A stretch of 64,000 bases of DNA, taken from positions 124,001 to 188,000 of the forward strand of contig NZ_OMOJ01000002.1 in NCBI RefSeq assembly GCF_900302505.1, read 5' to 3'. Of the stretch, positions 50,401 through 58,724 are shown piece after piece. The stretch's first letter is position 1. Each line of letters opens with the position of its first letter. Made by a program: the position numbers and the translations under genes. Under the pieces are notes generated by a model. That model had not been told where the DNA came from. It worked only from the letters and a program-made list of their open reading frames with translations, and searched no databases. This DNA is from Pseudoprimorskyibacter insulae (GTDB lineage: Bacteria > Pseudomonadota > Alphaproteobacteria > Rhodobacterales > Rhodobacteraceae).

Positions 50401-51330
50401 ATGACCGAGACCGGTGCACCCAAAACAACCGTTGATCTGGCGGCGGAGTATCAAAACTCGGGCGTGGCCGAGGTTCTGGCGGATCTGGACCGCGACCTGA
50501 TCGGGCTGGCCCCGGTCAAGCAGCGCATTCGCGAAACGGCGGCGCTTTTGTTGGTGGATAAGGCCCGGCGCGAGCTGGGATTGGCGCAGGAAACGCCGAC
50601 GCTGCATATGTCGTTCACCGGCAACCCCGGCACGGGCAAAACCACGGTGGCCAAAATGATGGCCGGGTTGCTGCACCGATTGGGCTATGTGCGCAAAGGG
50701 CATTTGGTCAGTGTCACGCGCGATGATCTGGTCGGGCAATACATCGGCCATACCGCGCCCAAGACCAAAGAGGTGCTGAAAAAGGCCATGGGCGGGGTGC
50801 TGTTTATCGACGAGGCCTATTACCTTTACAAGCCGGATAACGAGCGGGACTACGGGCAGGAAGCCATCGAGATCTTGCTGCAAGTGATGGAGAACAACCG
50901 CGATGATCTGGTGGTGATCATGGCGGGCTACGCCGACCGGATGGACAGGTTTTTCTCGGCCAATCCGGGGTTCCGGTCGCGGATCGCGCATCACATCGAC
51001 TTTCCCGATTACAGCAATGAAGAGCTTTTGCAGATCGCGGCCGGCATGTTGGATCAGCAAAGCTATGCCTTGGACGATGCCGGGTCTGCGGCCATGGCCG
51101 AATATATCGGGCTGCGCCGGGCGCAGCCGCATTTCGCCAATGCGCGGTCTATCCGCAATGCGCTTGATCGGGCGCGGCTGCGGCAGGCCAATCGCTTGTT
51201 CACCGAGAGCACCGGGCCGTTGGACGCGGCGGCATTGTCGCGGATCGGGGCCGAGGATATCCGCGCCAGCCGCGTGTTCAGCGGCGGTTTGGATGTGGAT
51301 CGCCCCACCGCGAAGGAGGCCGCAGAATGA
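50401..51330 (+). CDS. cbbX: Red-type RuBisCO activase, AAA+ protein
   Basis: A 309-residue AAA+ ATPase starting [10 protein letters not shown] after AGAAGAAGGA. Walker [10 protein letters not shown] (about 75-83), Walker [11 protein letters not shown] and sensor/arginine regions [14 protein letters not shown] are present. CbbX removes inhibitory sugar phosphates from red-type RuBisCO by pulling on the large-subunit C-terminus. Its presence supports the form IC assignment. The stop overlaps the rpe start. Confidence 0.95.
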   Translation: MTETGAPKTTVDLAAEYQNSGVAEVLADLDRDLIGLAPVKQRIRETAALLLVDKARRELGLAQETPTLHMSFTGNPGTGKTTVAKMMAGLLHRLGYVRKGHLVSVTRDDLVGQYIGHTAPKTKEVLKKAMGGVLFIDEAYYLYKPDNERDYGQEAIEILLQVMENNRDDLVVIMAGYADRMDRFFSANPGFRSRIAHHIDFPDYSNEELLQIAAGMLDQQSYALDDAGSAAMAEYIGLRRAQPHFANARSIRNALDRARLRQANRLFTESTGPLDAAALSRIGAEDIRASRVFSGGLDVDRPTAKEAAE

Positions 51331-52010
51331 GCTTTGACCGTTCTATCAAGATCGCTCCGTCGATCCTGTCGGCTGATTTTGCCAACTTCGGCGCCGAGAT
51401 CCGCGCGATTGAAGCGCAAGGGGCCGATTGGGTGCATGTGGACGTCATGGACGGGCATTTCGTGCCGAACCTGACCTTTGGGCCGCCTGCGGTGAAAGCG
51501 TTCCGCCCGCATGTGAAAACCGTGATGGATGTGCATCTGATGATCGCGCCGGTCGATGCCTATATCGACGCCTATGCCGATGCAGGGGCCGATATTTTGA
51601 CCGCGCATGTCGAGGCAGGACCGCATCCGCACCGGACATTGCAGGCCATTCGCGGGGCGGGGATGAAGGCCGGGATCGCGCTGAACCCCGGCACGCCTGC
51701 GCAGGCGGTGGCGCATTTGCTGGATCTGGCCGATGTGGTTTGCGTGATGACCGTGAACCCTGGTTTTGGCGGGCAGAGCTTTATCGACATGACGGCCAAA
51801 ATCGCCGAGTTGCGTGCGATGATTGGCGACAGTCCTGTGCATATTCAAATCGACGGCGGGGTCGATCCGGTCACGGCGCCCAAGGTCGTGGCCGCCGGGG
51901 CGGATGTTTTGGTCGCCGGGTCGGCGGTGTTTCGGGGTGGCAGCGTTGACAAGCCTGGCGTCTATGGCGGCAATATTGCGGCGATCCGTGCCGCGGCAAC
52001 TGCGGCCTGA
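51327..52010 (+). CDS. rpe: Ribulose-phosphate 3-epimerase
   Basis: A 227-residue TIM-barrel enzyme (cbbE). Signatures are [32 protein letters not shown] and [11 protein letters not shown]. It interconverts xylulose-5-phosphate and ribulose-5-phosphate, feeding phosphoribulokinase. It starts at an ATGA overlap with cbbX. Confidence 0.95.
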   Translation: MSFDRSIKIAPSILSADFANFGAEIRAIEAQGADWVHVDVMDGHFVPNLTFGPPAVKAFRPHVKTVMDVHLMIAPVDAYIDAYADAGADILTAHVEAGPHPHRTLQAIRGAGMKAGIALNPGTPAQAVAHLLDLADVVCVMTVNPGFGGQSFIDMTAKIAELRAMIGDSPVHIQIDGGVDPVTAPKVVAAGADVLVAGSAVFRGGSVDKPGVYGGNIAAIRAAATAA

Positions 52011-52025
52011 CCTGAGGAGAGTTCT

Positions 52026-52583
52026 ATGGCCGCCACCCCCCCTGTCTGTGACTTCGATTGGCCCGCGCCCGATTTCACATTGCCCGCGACCGACGGGCGG
52101 ACCGTTTCATTTGCCGATGTAGCCGGGCCGAAGGGCACATTGGTGATGTTCATCTGCAATCACTGTCCTTACGTGCTTGCGGTTTTGGACAGGATTCAGC
52201 GCGATGCGCGGGATCTGGTGTCCTTGGGCATCGGCGTCGTCGCTATCTCGTCCAACGACGCCGATGCTTATCCGAAGGACAGTTTCGACAATATGACAGC
52301 GCTGGCCGAAGAACGGGGCTTTGTCTTTCCGTATCTCTATGACGAAGATCAGAGTGTTGCCGCCGCGTATGGCGCGGTTTGTACGCCGGATTTCTTTGGT
52401 TTTAATGCGAACGGTGGCTTGCAGTATCGCGGGCGGTTGGATGCATCGGGCCGTAATGCCGCGCACGAGGACATGCGGCGCGAACTGTTTGAGGCGATGA
52501 AGCAGGTGGCAGACACCGGGCGCGGGCCTGCGGATCAGATCCCGTCGATGGGCTGTTCGATCAAATGGAAGGGCAAGGTGTAA
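52026..52583 (+). CDS. Thioredoxin-fold (AhpC/TSA-like) protein in the cbb operon
   Basis: A 185-residue peroxiredoxin/thioredoxin-fold protein with CxxC motif Cys44-Asn-His-Cys47 in MFICNHCPYV and a second conserved region AVCTPDFFGF. It has no signal peptide and is expected to be cytoplasmic. It matches a family usually annotated only as thioredoxin family protein. Its position between rpe and cbbZ (15 bases after rpe; TAATG overlap with cbbZ) suggests a redox role for carbon fixation, for example on FBPase, PRK or GAPDH thiols, or peroxide protection. That role is inference. Confidence 0.75.
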   Translation: MAATPPVCDFDWPAPDFTLPATDGRTVSFADVAGPKGTLVMFICNHCPYVLAVLDRIQRDARDLVSLGIGVVAISSNDADAYPKDSFDNMTALAEERGFVFPYLYDEDQSVAAAYGAVCTPDFFGFNANGGLQYRGRLDASGRNAAHEDMRRELFEAMKQVADTGRGPADQIPSMGCSIKWKGKV

Positions 52584-53242
52584 TGGCGCATATCGTTTTC
52601 GATCTGGACGGTACTTTGATTAACAGCGCCCCGGATATTCAGGGCGTCGCCAACGGCTTGCTGCAAGAGGCCGGGCTAGAGCCGATCACGCTTGATCAGA
52701 CGCGGTCCTTTATTGGCAATGGCGCGGCGGTGTTCGTGGAGCGGATGCGCAAGGCGCGGGACGTACCCGATGACCGTCAGGCGGAAATGCATAAGGCGTT
52801 CGTGGCGTGGTACGATGCGGCGGTGACGCGCACGGTGATCTATCCGGGTGTTGAACGCGCCTTGGACGATCTGGCATCGGCCGGTTTTGCGTTGGGGATT
52901 TGTACCAATAAACCCATTCGCCCTTGCCGCGCGGTGCTGGATCATTTTGGCCTGACCGGACGGTTTGCCACGATCTGGGGCGGCGATAGTCTGCCGGTGC
53001 ATAAACCCGATCCCGCGCCGCTACATGCGGCCTATGAGGCGCTAGGGGGCGATGCGCCCAGGATCTATGTCGGTGATAGCGAAGTGGACGCCGAAACCGC
53101 GCAGCGGGCGGGCGTGCCGTTCCTGCTTTATACCGAAGGCTATCGGAAGACGCCGGTCGCGCTCATCCCGCATCACGCGGCGTTTTCGGACTTTGCCGAG
53201 CTGCCGGCGCTGGTGGCGGGCGTATTGCTGGGCGCGGAATGA
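52583..53242 (+). CDS. cbbZ: Phosphoglycolate phosphatase
   Basis: A 219-residue HAD-superfamily phosphatase starting MAHIVFDLDGTLINS, with the nucleophile Asp in DLDGT, a CTNKP motif II region and YVGDSEVDAETA as motif IV. It removes the RuBisCO oxygenase product 2-phosphoglycolate. The ATG shares its A with the preceding TAA, and the stop overlaps the cbbY start. Confidence 0.9.
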   Translation: MAHIVFDLDGTLINSAPDIQGVANGLLQEAGLEPITLDQTRSFIGNGAAVFVERMRKARDVPDDRQAEMHKAFVAWYDAAVTRTVIYPGVERALDDLASAGFALGICTNKPIRPCRAVLDHFGLTGRFATIWGGDSLPVHKPDPAPLHAAYEALGGDAPRIYVGDSEVDAETAQRAGVPFLLYTEGYRKTPVALIPHHAAFSDFAELPALVAGVLLGAE

Positions 53243-53925
53243 TGCTGGCGGCGCTGATCTTCGATGTGGATGGCACTTTGGCCGAAACCGAAGAGGCGCA
53301 TCGCGCGGCGTTCAATCGCTGTTTCCTTGAGGCGGGCCTTGATTGGCATTGGTCGCAGGCCGACTATGCCAAGCTGCTGAAGGTCACGGGCGGGAAGGAG
53401 CGGATGCAGCATCACCGCGATGCCTGCGGTTCCGGCCCGTGCGATGATCAGATCGCAGCGTTGCATCGGCGGAAGACGGCGATTTACGGCGATATCATCC
53501 ACGGCGGGGGCTTGGCGCTGCGGCCGGGGATTGATGCGCTGATGGGATCGGCCCGGGCGGCGGGTCTGAAACTGGCGGTGGCCACGACCACGTCGCGCGC
53601 GAATGTCGATGCACTGACGCGGGCGTGCTGGGGCCGTGATGCGGCGCATGTGTTCGACGTGATCGCCGCCGGGGATGAGGTGCCACGGAAAAAGCCCGCG
53701 CCCGATGTGTACGATCTGGCGCTGTCGCGCCTCGGTCTTCCACCTGATCAATGCATCGCGCTGGAAGACAGCCGCAACGGTTTGGTGTCTGCCAAAGGGG
53801 CAGGGTTGCGGGTGTTGGTCGTTCCCGCAACCTATACGCAGGACGAAACCCACGATGAGGCCGACTGGCAGGCCCGCAGCTATAACGCCGCCGACCTGCC
53901 AGCCGATCTTAGGTTTGCCGGTTAA
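53239..53925 (+). CDS. cbbY: CbbY HAD-family sugar-phosphate phosphatase
   Basis: A 228-residue HAD protein: IFDVDGTLAETEEAHRAAFN, cap-domain KVTGGKERMQHH, KKPAPDVYDLAL and EDSRNGLVSAK. CbbY of red-type autotrophs dephosphorylates xylulose-1,5-bisphosphate, a RuBisCO inhibitor released by CbbX. It is the last gene of the cbb operon. Its TAA shares the palindrome TTAA with the stop of the convergent transporter gene. Confidence 0.92.
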   Translation: MMLAALIFDVDGTLAETEEAHRAAFNRCFLEAGLDWHWSQADYAKLLKVTGGKERMQHHRDACGSGPCDDQIAALHRRKTAIYGDIIHGGGLALRPGIDALMGSARAAGLKLAVATTTSRANVDALTRACWGRDAAHVFDVIAAGDEVPRKKPAPDVYDLALSRLGLPPDQCIALEDSRNGLVSAKGAGLRVLVVPATYTQDETHDEADWQARSYNAADLPADLRFAG

Positions 53926-54662
53926 TGCGCTTCTAGCTTGGCACCGCGTTCAGCGGCTTCCAGCCCGAAATAGGCGCGGTCCAGCAGGGCAGGATCGCTC
54001 AGCAGGTTTTCCGCCCGGCCGCTGTAACGGATGATCCCGCCGCGCAGCACAAAGGCGTTTTCGGATATCGACAGGGCCATATCGGTGAATTGTTCGATCA
54101 GCAAAATGCCAACGCCCCGGTCCTTCAGATCCGTGACAAAGCGCATCAGCCGTTTGACCACCAGGGGCGCAAGGCCAAGGGACATTTCGTCAATCAACAG
54201 GTAACGCGGGCGGCACATCATTGCATGACCCAGCGCCAGCATCTGTTGCTGCCCGCCCGACATGGTGCCCGCCAATTGGCCCTTGCGTTCTGCCAGTTCG
54301 GGGAACAGGGCGTAGGTGTCATCTAGCGTTTGGTCCAACCCGTCACGCAGCAGGCTGCCCGCGGCACGAAGATTGTCATCAACGCTCAGCTTGGTCAGCA
54401 CGCGGTGGCCTTCGGGCACGGCGGCGATGCCTGCGGCGCGGATTGCATCCGGGCCTTTGCCGGTCAGGTCTTGACCGTCCAGCATCATCCGGCCCGCCGT
54501 GATCGGCAGCATCCCGGCCATGGCCAGAACCAGTTCGGATTTCCCGGCGCCATTCGCCCCAAGAACCGCCGTGACGGACCCCGGCGACAGGTGCAGATCA
54601 AGGTCGGACAGGATCGTCCGATCACCCTTGGATACGCGCAGTTTTTCCAGATCAAGCGCCAT
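53922..54662 (-). CDS. Branched-chain-type ABC transporter ATPase (LivF family)
   Basis: A 246-residue ATPase with Walker A GANGAGKS, intact signature MSGGQQQMLALGHAMM and Walker B YLLIDEMSLGL. It is the second nucleotide-binding subunit of a HAAT-family importer whose other genes lie immediately upstream. It is the last gene of the leftward operon that begins with the GMC oxidoreductase. Confidence 0.88.
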   Translation of the reverse strand: MALDLEKLRVSKGDRTILSDLDLHLSPGSVTAVLGANGAGKSELVLAMAGMLPITAGRMMLDGQDLTGKGPDAIRAAGIAAVPEGHRVLTKLSVDDNLRAAGSLLRDGLDQTLDDTYALFPELAERKGQLAGTMSGGQQQMLALGHAMMCRPRYLLIDEMSLGLAPLVVKRLMRFVTDLKDRGVGILLIEQFTDMALSISENAFVLRGGIIRYSGRAENLLSDPALLDRAYFGLEAAERGAKLEAH

Positions 54663-54664
54663 TG

Positions 54665-55378
54665 TCAGACCTCCTCGGTGCCAAGATAGGCGGATTTGAC
54701 CTTTGGGTCGGCCAGCACGTCGCGGGTGGGGCCAAAGGCGATGCGCTTGCCGAAATCCAGCACCAGCGTTTCAGAACATATGCGCGAAATCAGTTCGACA
54801 TCGTGGTCGATGACCAGAACCTGCGCGCCGGTGCGGTCGTGGACTTGCAGGATCAAATCGCCCAGCCGCTGCGTTTCATCCACCGACAAGCCGCCCGCCG
54901 GTTCATCGAACATCACCAAACGCGGCTGGCCTGCCATGCATTTGGCGATATCGGTCAGGCGACGTTCAAAGCTATTGAGCGACCGTCCCGGTGTATCGGT
55001 CTTGTCTGCCATCCCGACAAAGGCCAACAGGTCATGCACCTGCGCCAGTTTATCGGCGGTGTTGCCCGGCACGTGATCGGCCTGAACCAACACGTTTTCC
55101 AGCACCGTCAGATCGTTTGCAATTTCCTCTTTCTGAAAGGACCGTCGCAGGCCCCATTTGGCACGTTTGTGCGGGGCCATCGACAACAGGTTCACCCCCT
55201 GACAAATCACCGATCCGCTATGCACCTGAACAAAGCCCGACAGGACGTTCATGAGGGTTGTTTTGCCAGCGCCATTCGGGCCGATGATGCCGCTGACGGG
55301 CTGGCTGAAACTGGCCTGAACCGCGTTCAGCGCGACCACCCCGCCAAAGCGAACCGTGACGTCGTTTACCTCGATCAT
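54665..55378 (-). CDS. Branched-chain-type ABC transporter ATPase (LivG family)
   Basis: A 237-residue ATPase with Walker A IGPNGAGKTT and Walker B LVMFDEPAGGLS. The signature segment reads LNSFERRLTDIAKCMA, away from the usual LSxGQxR; LivG proteins vary here, but the glycine is missing. It overlaps the permease gene downstream of it in the operon by ATGA and is 2 bases from the LivF-like gene. Confidence 0.87.
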   Translation of the reverse strand: MIEVNDVTVRFGGVVALNAVQASFSQPVSGIIGPNGAGKTTLMNVLSGFVQVHSGSVICQGVNLLSMAPHKRAKWGLRRSFQKEEIANDLTVLENVLVQADHVPGNTADKLAQVHDLLAFVGMADKTDTPGRSLNSFERRLTDIAKCMAGQPRLVMFDEPAGGLSVDETQRLGDLILQVHDRTGAQVLVIDHDVELISRICSETLVLDFGKRIAFGPTRDVLADPKVKSAYLGTEEV

Positions 55379-56361
55379 GATGCTCTTCCTTTCGCGGCCT
55401 TGCGGGCCTTTAGGGCTCCGGCGATCTGGCCCGCGATGCCGTCGGGCGCGGTGATGACCGCATGCAGCAGGCCCGCGCCAAAGATCACAAAGCTGAGGTC
55501 CGCATCGACGCCCCAGTTGTTCAGAAGGGCGGGCAGAATGCGATAGAGCGTGGCCGCGATCAAAGCGCCGTACCAGTACCGCGCGCCGCCAACGACGGCC
55601 AAGGCAAATATCAGAACGCTTTCAGAGGCGCGGAAGGTCGCGTCATCCAGCAGGCCAAGCGATCCGGCCAACAGCCCGCCCGCGACACCGGCCAGAAGCC
55701 CGGCGATGCCAAAGGCCCAGGTCTTATAGAACGTGACATTCACACCGGCCGCCATGGCCGCAGCCTCGGACCGCCGGATCATCGCCCAAGCGCGGCCCGG
55801 TTTCATCCGGCGATGCGCTTCGATCAGAAGGAAACACAGCAGCGCGATGACCACGACATATCGCAGATAAGCCTCGGGCGTGGTGGCCAGAGCAGGCCGG
55901 GTGAAGGGCGCGGCGGACCCTGTTTTGACGCCCCAGAACCCGTCACCGCCATTGGGGAATTGATAGGTGGCGAACAGGATTTCCAACCCGCCCGCCGCCA
56001 TCAGGGTGACCAGCGCCAGATACAGCCCGCGCATCCGCATGGCGGGCAGGGCCATGATCCAGCCGCAGACCATGGTGACCAAGGCTGCGAGGATCAGGTT
56101 GACCTCAAACGGCAAGCCGTAGGCGTGGTTCAGCCGCAGCATAACCCAACCGCCAAGGCCCATCAGGCCGACTTGCGTCAGGCTGACCATGCCAAGGCGC
56201 GCATACATAAAGCTGACGCCTGCGACGGCAATTGTGAAACACCCGGTTGAGATAAAGACCGACAGCCAAAGGTTGCCCGCCAAGGCCGGAAACAGGAAGA
56301 ACGCCAGCGCCGCAAAGATCAGGCCTGCCCAGCCTGAAGGGGTGATGTGCCAAAGTCTCAT
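55375..56361 (-). CDS. Branched-chain-type ABC transporter permease (LivM family)
   Basis: A 328-residue inner-membrane permease with about nine to ten hydrophobic segments. The coupling-loop region EAAAMAAGVNVTFYKTWAF is typical of LivM. It pairs with the LivH-like permease 3 bases upstream in the operon. Confidence 0.87.
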   Translation of the reverse strand: MRLWHITPSGWAGLIFAALAFFLFPALAGNLWLSVFISTGCFTIAVAGVSFMYARLGMVSLTQVGLMGLGGWVMLRLNHAYGLPFEVNLILAALVTMVCGWIMALPAMRMRGLYLALVTLMAAGGLEILFATYQFPNGGDGFWGVKTGSAAPFTRPALATTPEAYLRYVVVIALLCFLLIEAHRRMKPGRAWAMIRRSEAAAMAAGVNVTFYKTWAFGIAGLLAGVAGGLLAGSLGLLDDATFRASESVLIFALAVVGGARYWYGALIAATLYRILPALLNNWGVDADLSFVIFGAGLLHAVITAPDGIAGQIAGALKARKAAKGRAS

Positions 56362-56364
56362 GGC

Positions 56365-57321
56365 TCAGTCCCTCCCGCCGAAGGTCAGGCGTGCGCCGCG
56401 TTGATACCAAAGCAGCACCAGCGCAGCGATGACGAAGGGGGCGATGGGGCGTGCGCCTTTCAGCGTGCTGGACAGGGTCAGCATGCTTTCGACAACGCCC
56501 ATCGACAGCCCGCCGATCAGGACAATTGCCAGATTTTCCAGACGCCCGCAGATGGCGGCGGCGATTGAGGGGATGACCATGAAGGTGATGACCGTCGGCT
56601 CTAGCCGGATCAGATCGGCGAACATCAGGCCAGTGAATCCCGCGATCACGCCCGCGATGCCCCAGGCGATGGTCTCAACCCGCAGGATCGGAATACCGAT
56701 CAGGGCCGATAGGTCGCGATCATTGGCAAGGCTGCGCATTTGCAGGCCCACCTTGGTGCGGCTGAGGAACAGGTGGATGCCGATCACGATGCCGATGGCC
56801 GCGCCCAGTACGATCAGCCGGGTTGCGGTGACGCGCAGGCCAAGGAATTTCACGCCGATCTTGTCGGTGGGCAGGGTGAGGGAGCGTGGATCGTCGATCC
56901 ACAGAAAGGAGACGAGGCCAAGGATGATCAGCGCAAAGCCCAGCGTTGCCACGGCTTTGACCACCGTTTCGCGCCACGCCAGACGCGGCGCGATATAGCG
57001 GCCATAGGCCAGCGTAATCAGCAGCGCGACCAAAATGCAGGCGACCCAAGTCAACGGCGCCCACAGGCCCCATTGGCCCAATTGCCACGCCACCATCGCG
57101 CCTGCAGCCCCCGCCGCGCCGGACGAAAAGTTCAGCACGCCGGTCGCGCGGAACAGCACGACCATGCCGATCCCGCCAAGCGCATAGAGCGATCCGACCG
57201 CAAGGCCCGAGGTCAGGAACAACCCGACAATCTTGAACGGTTTGCCGGACCCAAGCCAGCCCAGCGTTCCCGCCATCAAGGCCACGTAAAGCAGCCAGTT
57301 GAGCAATCTGTTTTCCACCAT
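56365..57321 (-). CDS. Branched-chain-type ABC transporter permease (LivH family)
   Basis: A 318-residue permease with about nine membrane segments. GSLYALGGIGMVVLFRATGV and LNFSSGAAGAAGA are characteristic of LivH. The coupling segment RSLANDRDLSALIGIPILR is present. It forms the membrane channel with the LivM-like subunit. Confidence 0.87.
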   Translation of the reverse strand: MVENRLLNWLLYVALMAGTLGWLGSGKPFKIVGLFLTSGLAVGSLYALGGIGMVVLFRATGVLNFSSGAAGAAGAMVAWQLGQWGLWAPLTWVACILVALLITLAYGRYIAPRLAWRETVVKAVATLGFALIILGLVSFLWIDDPRSLTLPTDKIGVKFLGLRVTATRLIVLGAAIGIVIGIHLFLSRTKVGLQMRSLANDRDLSALIGIPILRVETIAWGIAGVIAGFTGLMFADLIRLEPTVITFMVIPSIAAAICGRLENLAIVLIGGLSMGVVESMLTLSSTLKGARPIAPFVIAALVLLWYQRGARLTFGGRD

Positions 57322-57351
57322 TTGGACCTACGCCCCTCCCAAAGCGCAGAC

Positions 57352-57372
57352 CGGCCGGGGAGGCCCCGGCCG
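57352..57372 (-). promoter_or_regulatory. Intercistronic hairpin between binding protein and permease genes
   Basis: CGGCCGGGG pairs with CCCCGGCCG around a 3-base loop in the 78-base gap after the substrate-binding protein gene. With no T-run it is more likely a transcript-stabilising or attenuating stem. This is common in importer operons where the binding protein must be in excess. Confidence 0.5.
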
Positions 57373-57399
57373 ATGCTGTTGTGTTGTCTTAGGGGTGGA

Positions 57400-58653
57400 T
57401 CACTTCAGACCCATTTCCTTTTCAATCGCGTGGTGCGGATCGAAATAGGCGGCTTCATATTCGTAGCATTCGCGCACGATTTCGTAACCGCCCTCGACGA
57501 TCTTCACCATGTAGCCCGCGTGGTTCGGCATGTGGAAATCGGCGTCGCCCACATAGTACGGGCCGCACATCAGGTCCGAGGTTTTGCCTTTGATTGCGCG
57601 GATGGCGTCGGACACCTTGGCGCGGTCATCCACGTCTGCCGGGTCCATTTCCATCAGCGTTTCAGTGAAGAACTTGGCCGACAGATAGCCCGCCTGCGCG
57701 AAGGTATCGCGCGGATCTTCTGGGCGTGCATGGGCATCCATTACGGCGATCCAGTTCTGCGCATCCGGGCCATTTACTTGGAACGGGGCCAGTTCAGCGT
57801 TCACATAGATGTGGCCGTGCCAGTATTCACCGACCGCATCCGGCACCGACAGATCGTAAAGCGGTGTCGGGGCGATCCAGTTGAAGGCATCGCGCAGGTC
57901 TTGTTCTTCGGCGGCCTTCAGGATGGCCAGCGCCAGACCGGCAGGCTGGTTGATCAGGATGGTATCCGCGCCCGAAGACACGGCCTCAAGCAGGGCCGAG
58001 TTCACGTCCGGCGCACCGGGGTTCAGCAGCGCCATCGACCCATCGCCGCCATGCGACTTCATGTAGTTGATCGAGGCTTCGCAGGACCAGATCCCGTTGT
58101 TGGGGATGTTCAGGCCGATACAGGCCACATTGGTCGCGCCCAGTTCTTCGCGGGCATACATCACCGCGCCAAGGTTGGACGGAAGCGGGCCTTGGTTGGT
58201 CGACACGATGTTCGGCGTTTCAAAGCATTCCGAAATCGCGCAAGCCGAGGCCATGACCATAATATCGGCGTCTTTGTAGGTGCCCGCGTTCACGGCCATT
58301 TCGATGAACGACCCATTGCCGACAAGGGCAACCGACTTGGTGTCATTCACCAGTTTGGCAGCGGCCTGAGCGGCCAGTTCTGGGTTCCACTGGTCGTTTT
58401 CGACCCGGTAGTCAATCGGGCGGCCATTGATCCCGCCATTGGCGTTCACACAGGCGAAATAGGCGGCGGCGGCATCGGTGGCGGCGGAAAAGTCGCCGGG
58501 TGCTGCGTTGCCGTGGATGCCGCCGACGATGATCGGATCACCGCTGGCGGCTTGGCCGGTGTTGGCACCACAGCTGGGGGCGGCCATCGCTTGGCTGGCG
58601 GCAAAAGCGAAGGGTAGCGCGGCAAGCACCGCTAGGGTTTTGGTCTGTTTCAT
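57400..58653 (-). CDS. Periplasmic substrate-binding protein of ABC importer
   Basis: A 417-residue type I periplasmic binding protein (Leu/Ile/Val-like fold) with signal peptide (MKQTKTLAVLAALPF, cleavage near AMA) and several cysteines that could form disulfides (for example PSCGAN and AYFACVNANGG). The start follows GGGAGGAG. Ligand unknown: the low resemblance to amino-acid binders and the coupling to oxidative enzymes suggest a non-amino-acid organic substrate. Confidence 0.85.
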   Translation of the reverse strand: MKQTKTLAVLAALPFAFAASQAMAAPSCGANTGQAASGDPIIVGGIHGNAAPGDFSAATDAAAAYFACVNANGGINGRPIDYRVENDQWNPELAAQAAAKLVNDTKSVALVGNGSFIEMAVNAGTYKDADIMVMASACAISECFETPNIVSTNQGPLPSNLGAVMYAREELGATNVACIGLNIPNNGIWSCEASINYMKSHGGDGSMALLNPGAPDVNSALLEAVSSGADTILINQPAGLALAILKAAEEQDLRDAFNWIAPTPLYDLSVPDAVGEYWHGHIYVNAELAPFQVNGPDAQNWIAVMDAHARPEDPRDTFAQAGYLSAKFFTETLMEMDPADVDDRAKVSDAIRAIKGKTSDLMCGPYYVGDADFHMPNHAGYMVKIVEGGYEIVRECYEYEAAYFDPHHAIEKEMGLK

Positions 58654-58724
58654 TGCACTCCTCCCTGAGTGTGTTGGACAGTTTGGGTTCCCCGCTCTGC
58701 GGCGGGTAATTGCGGTGGGCCGTG

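Noticed and set aside
57352-57372. Hairpin after the binding-protein gene as a full terminator
   Set aside because: There is no T-run, and the permease and ATPase genes downstream need the same promoter.
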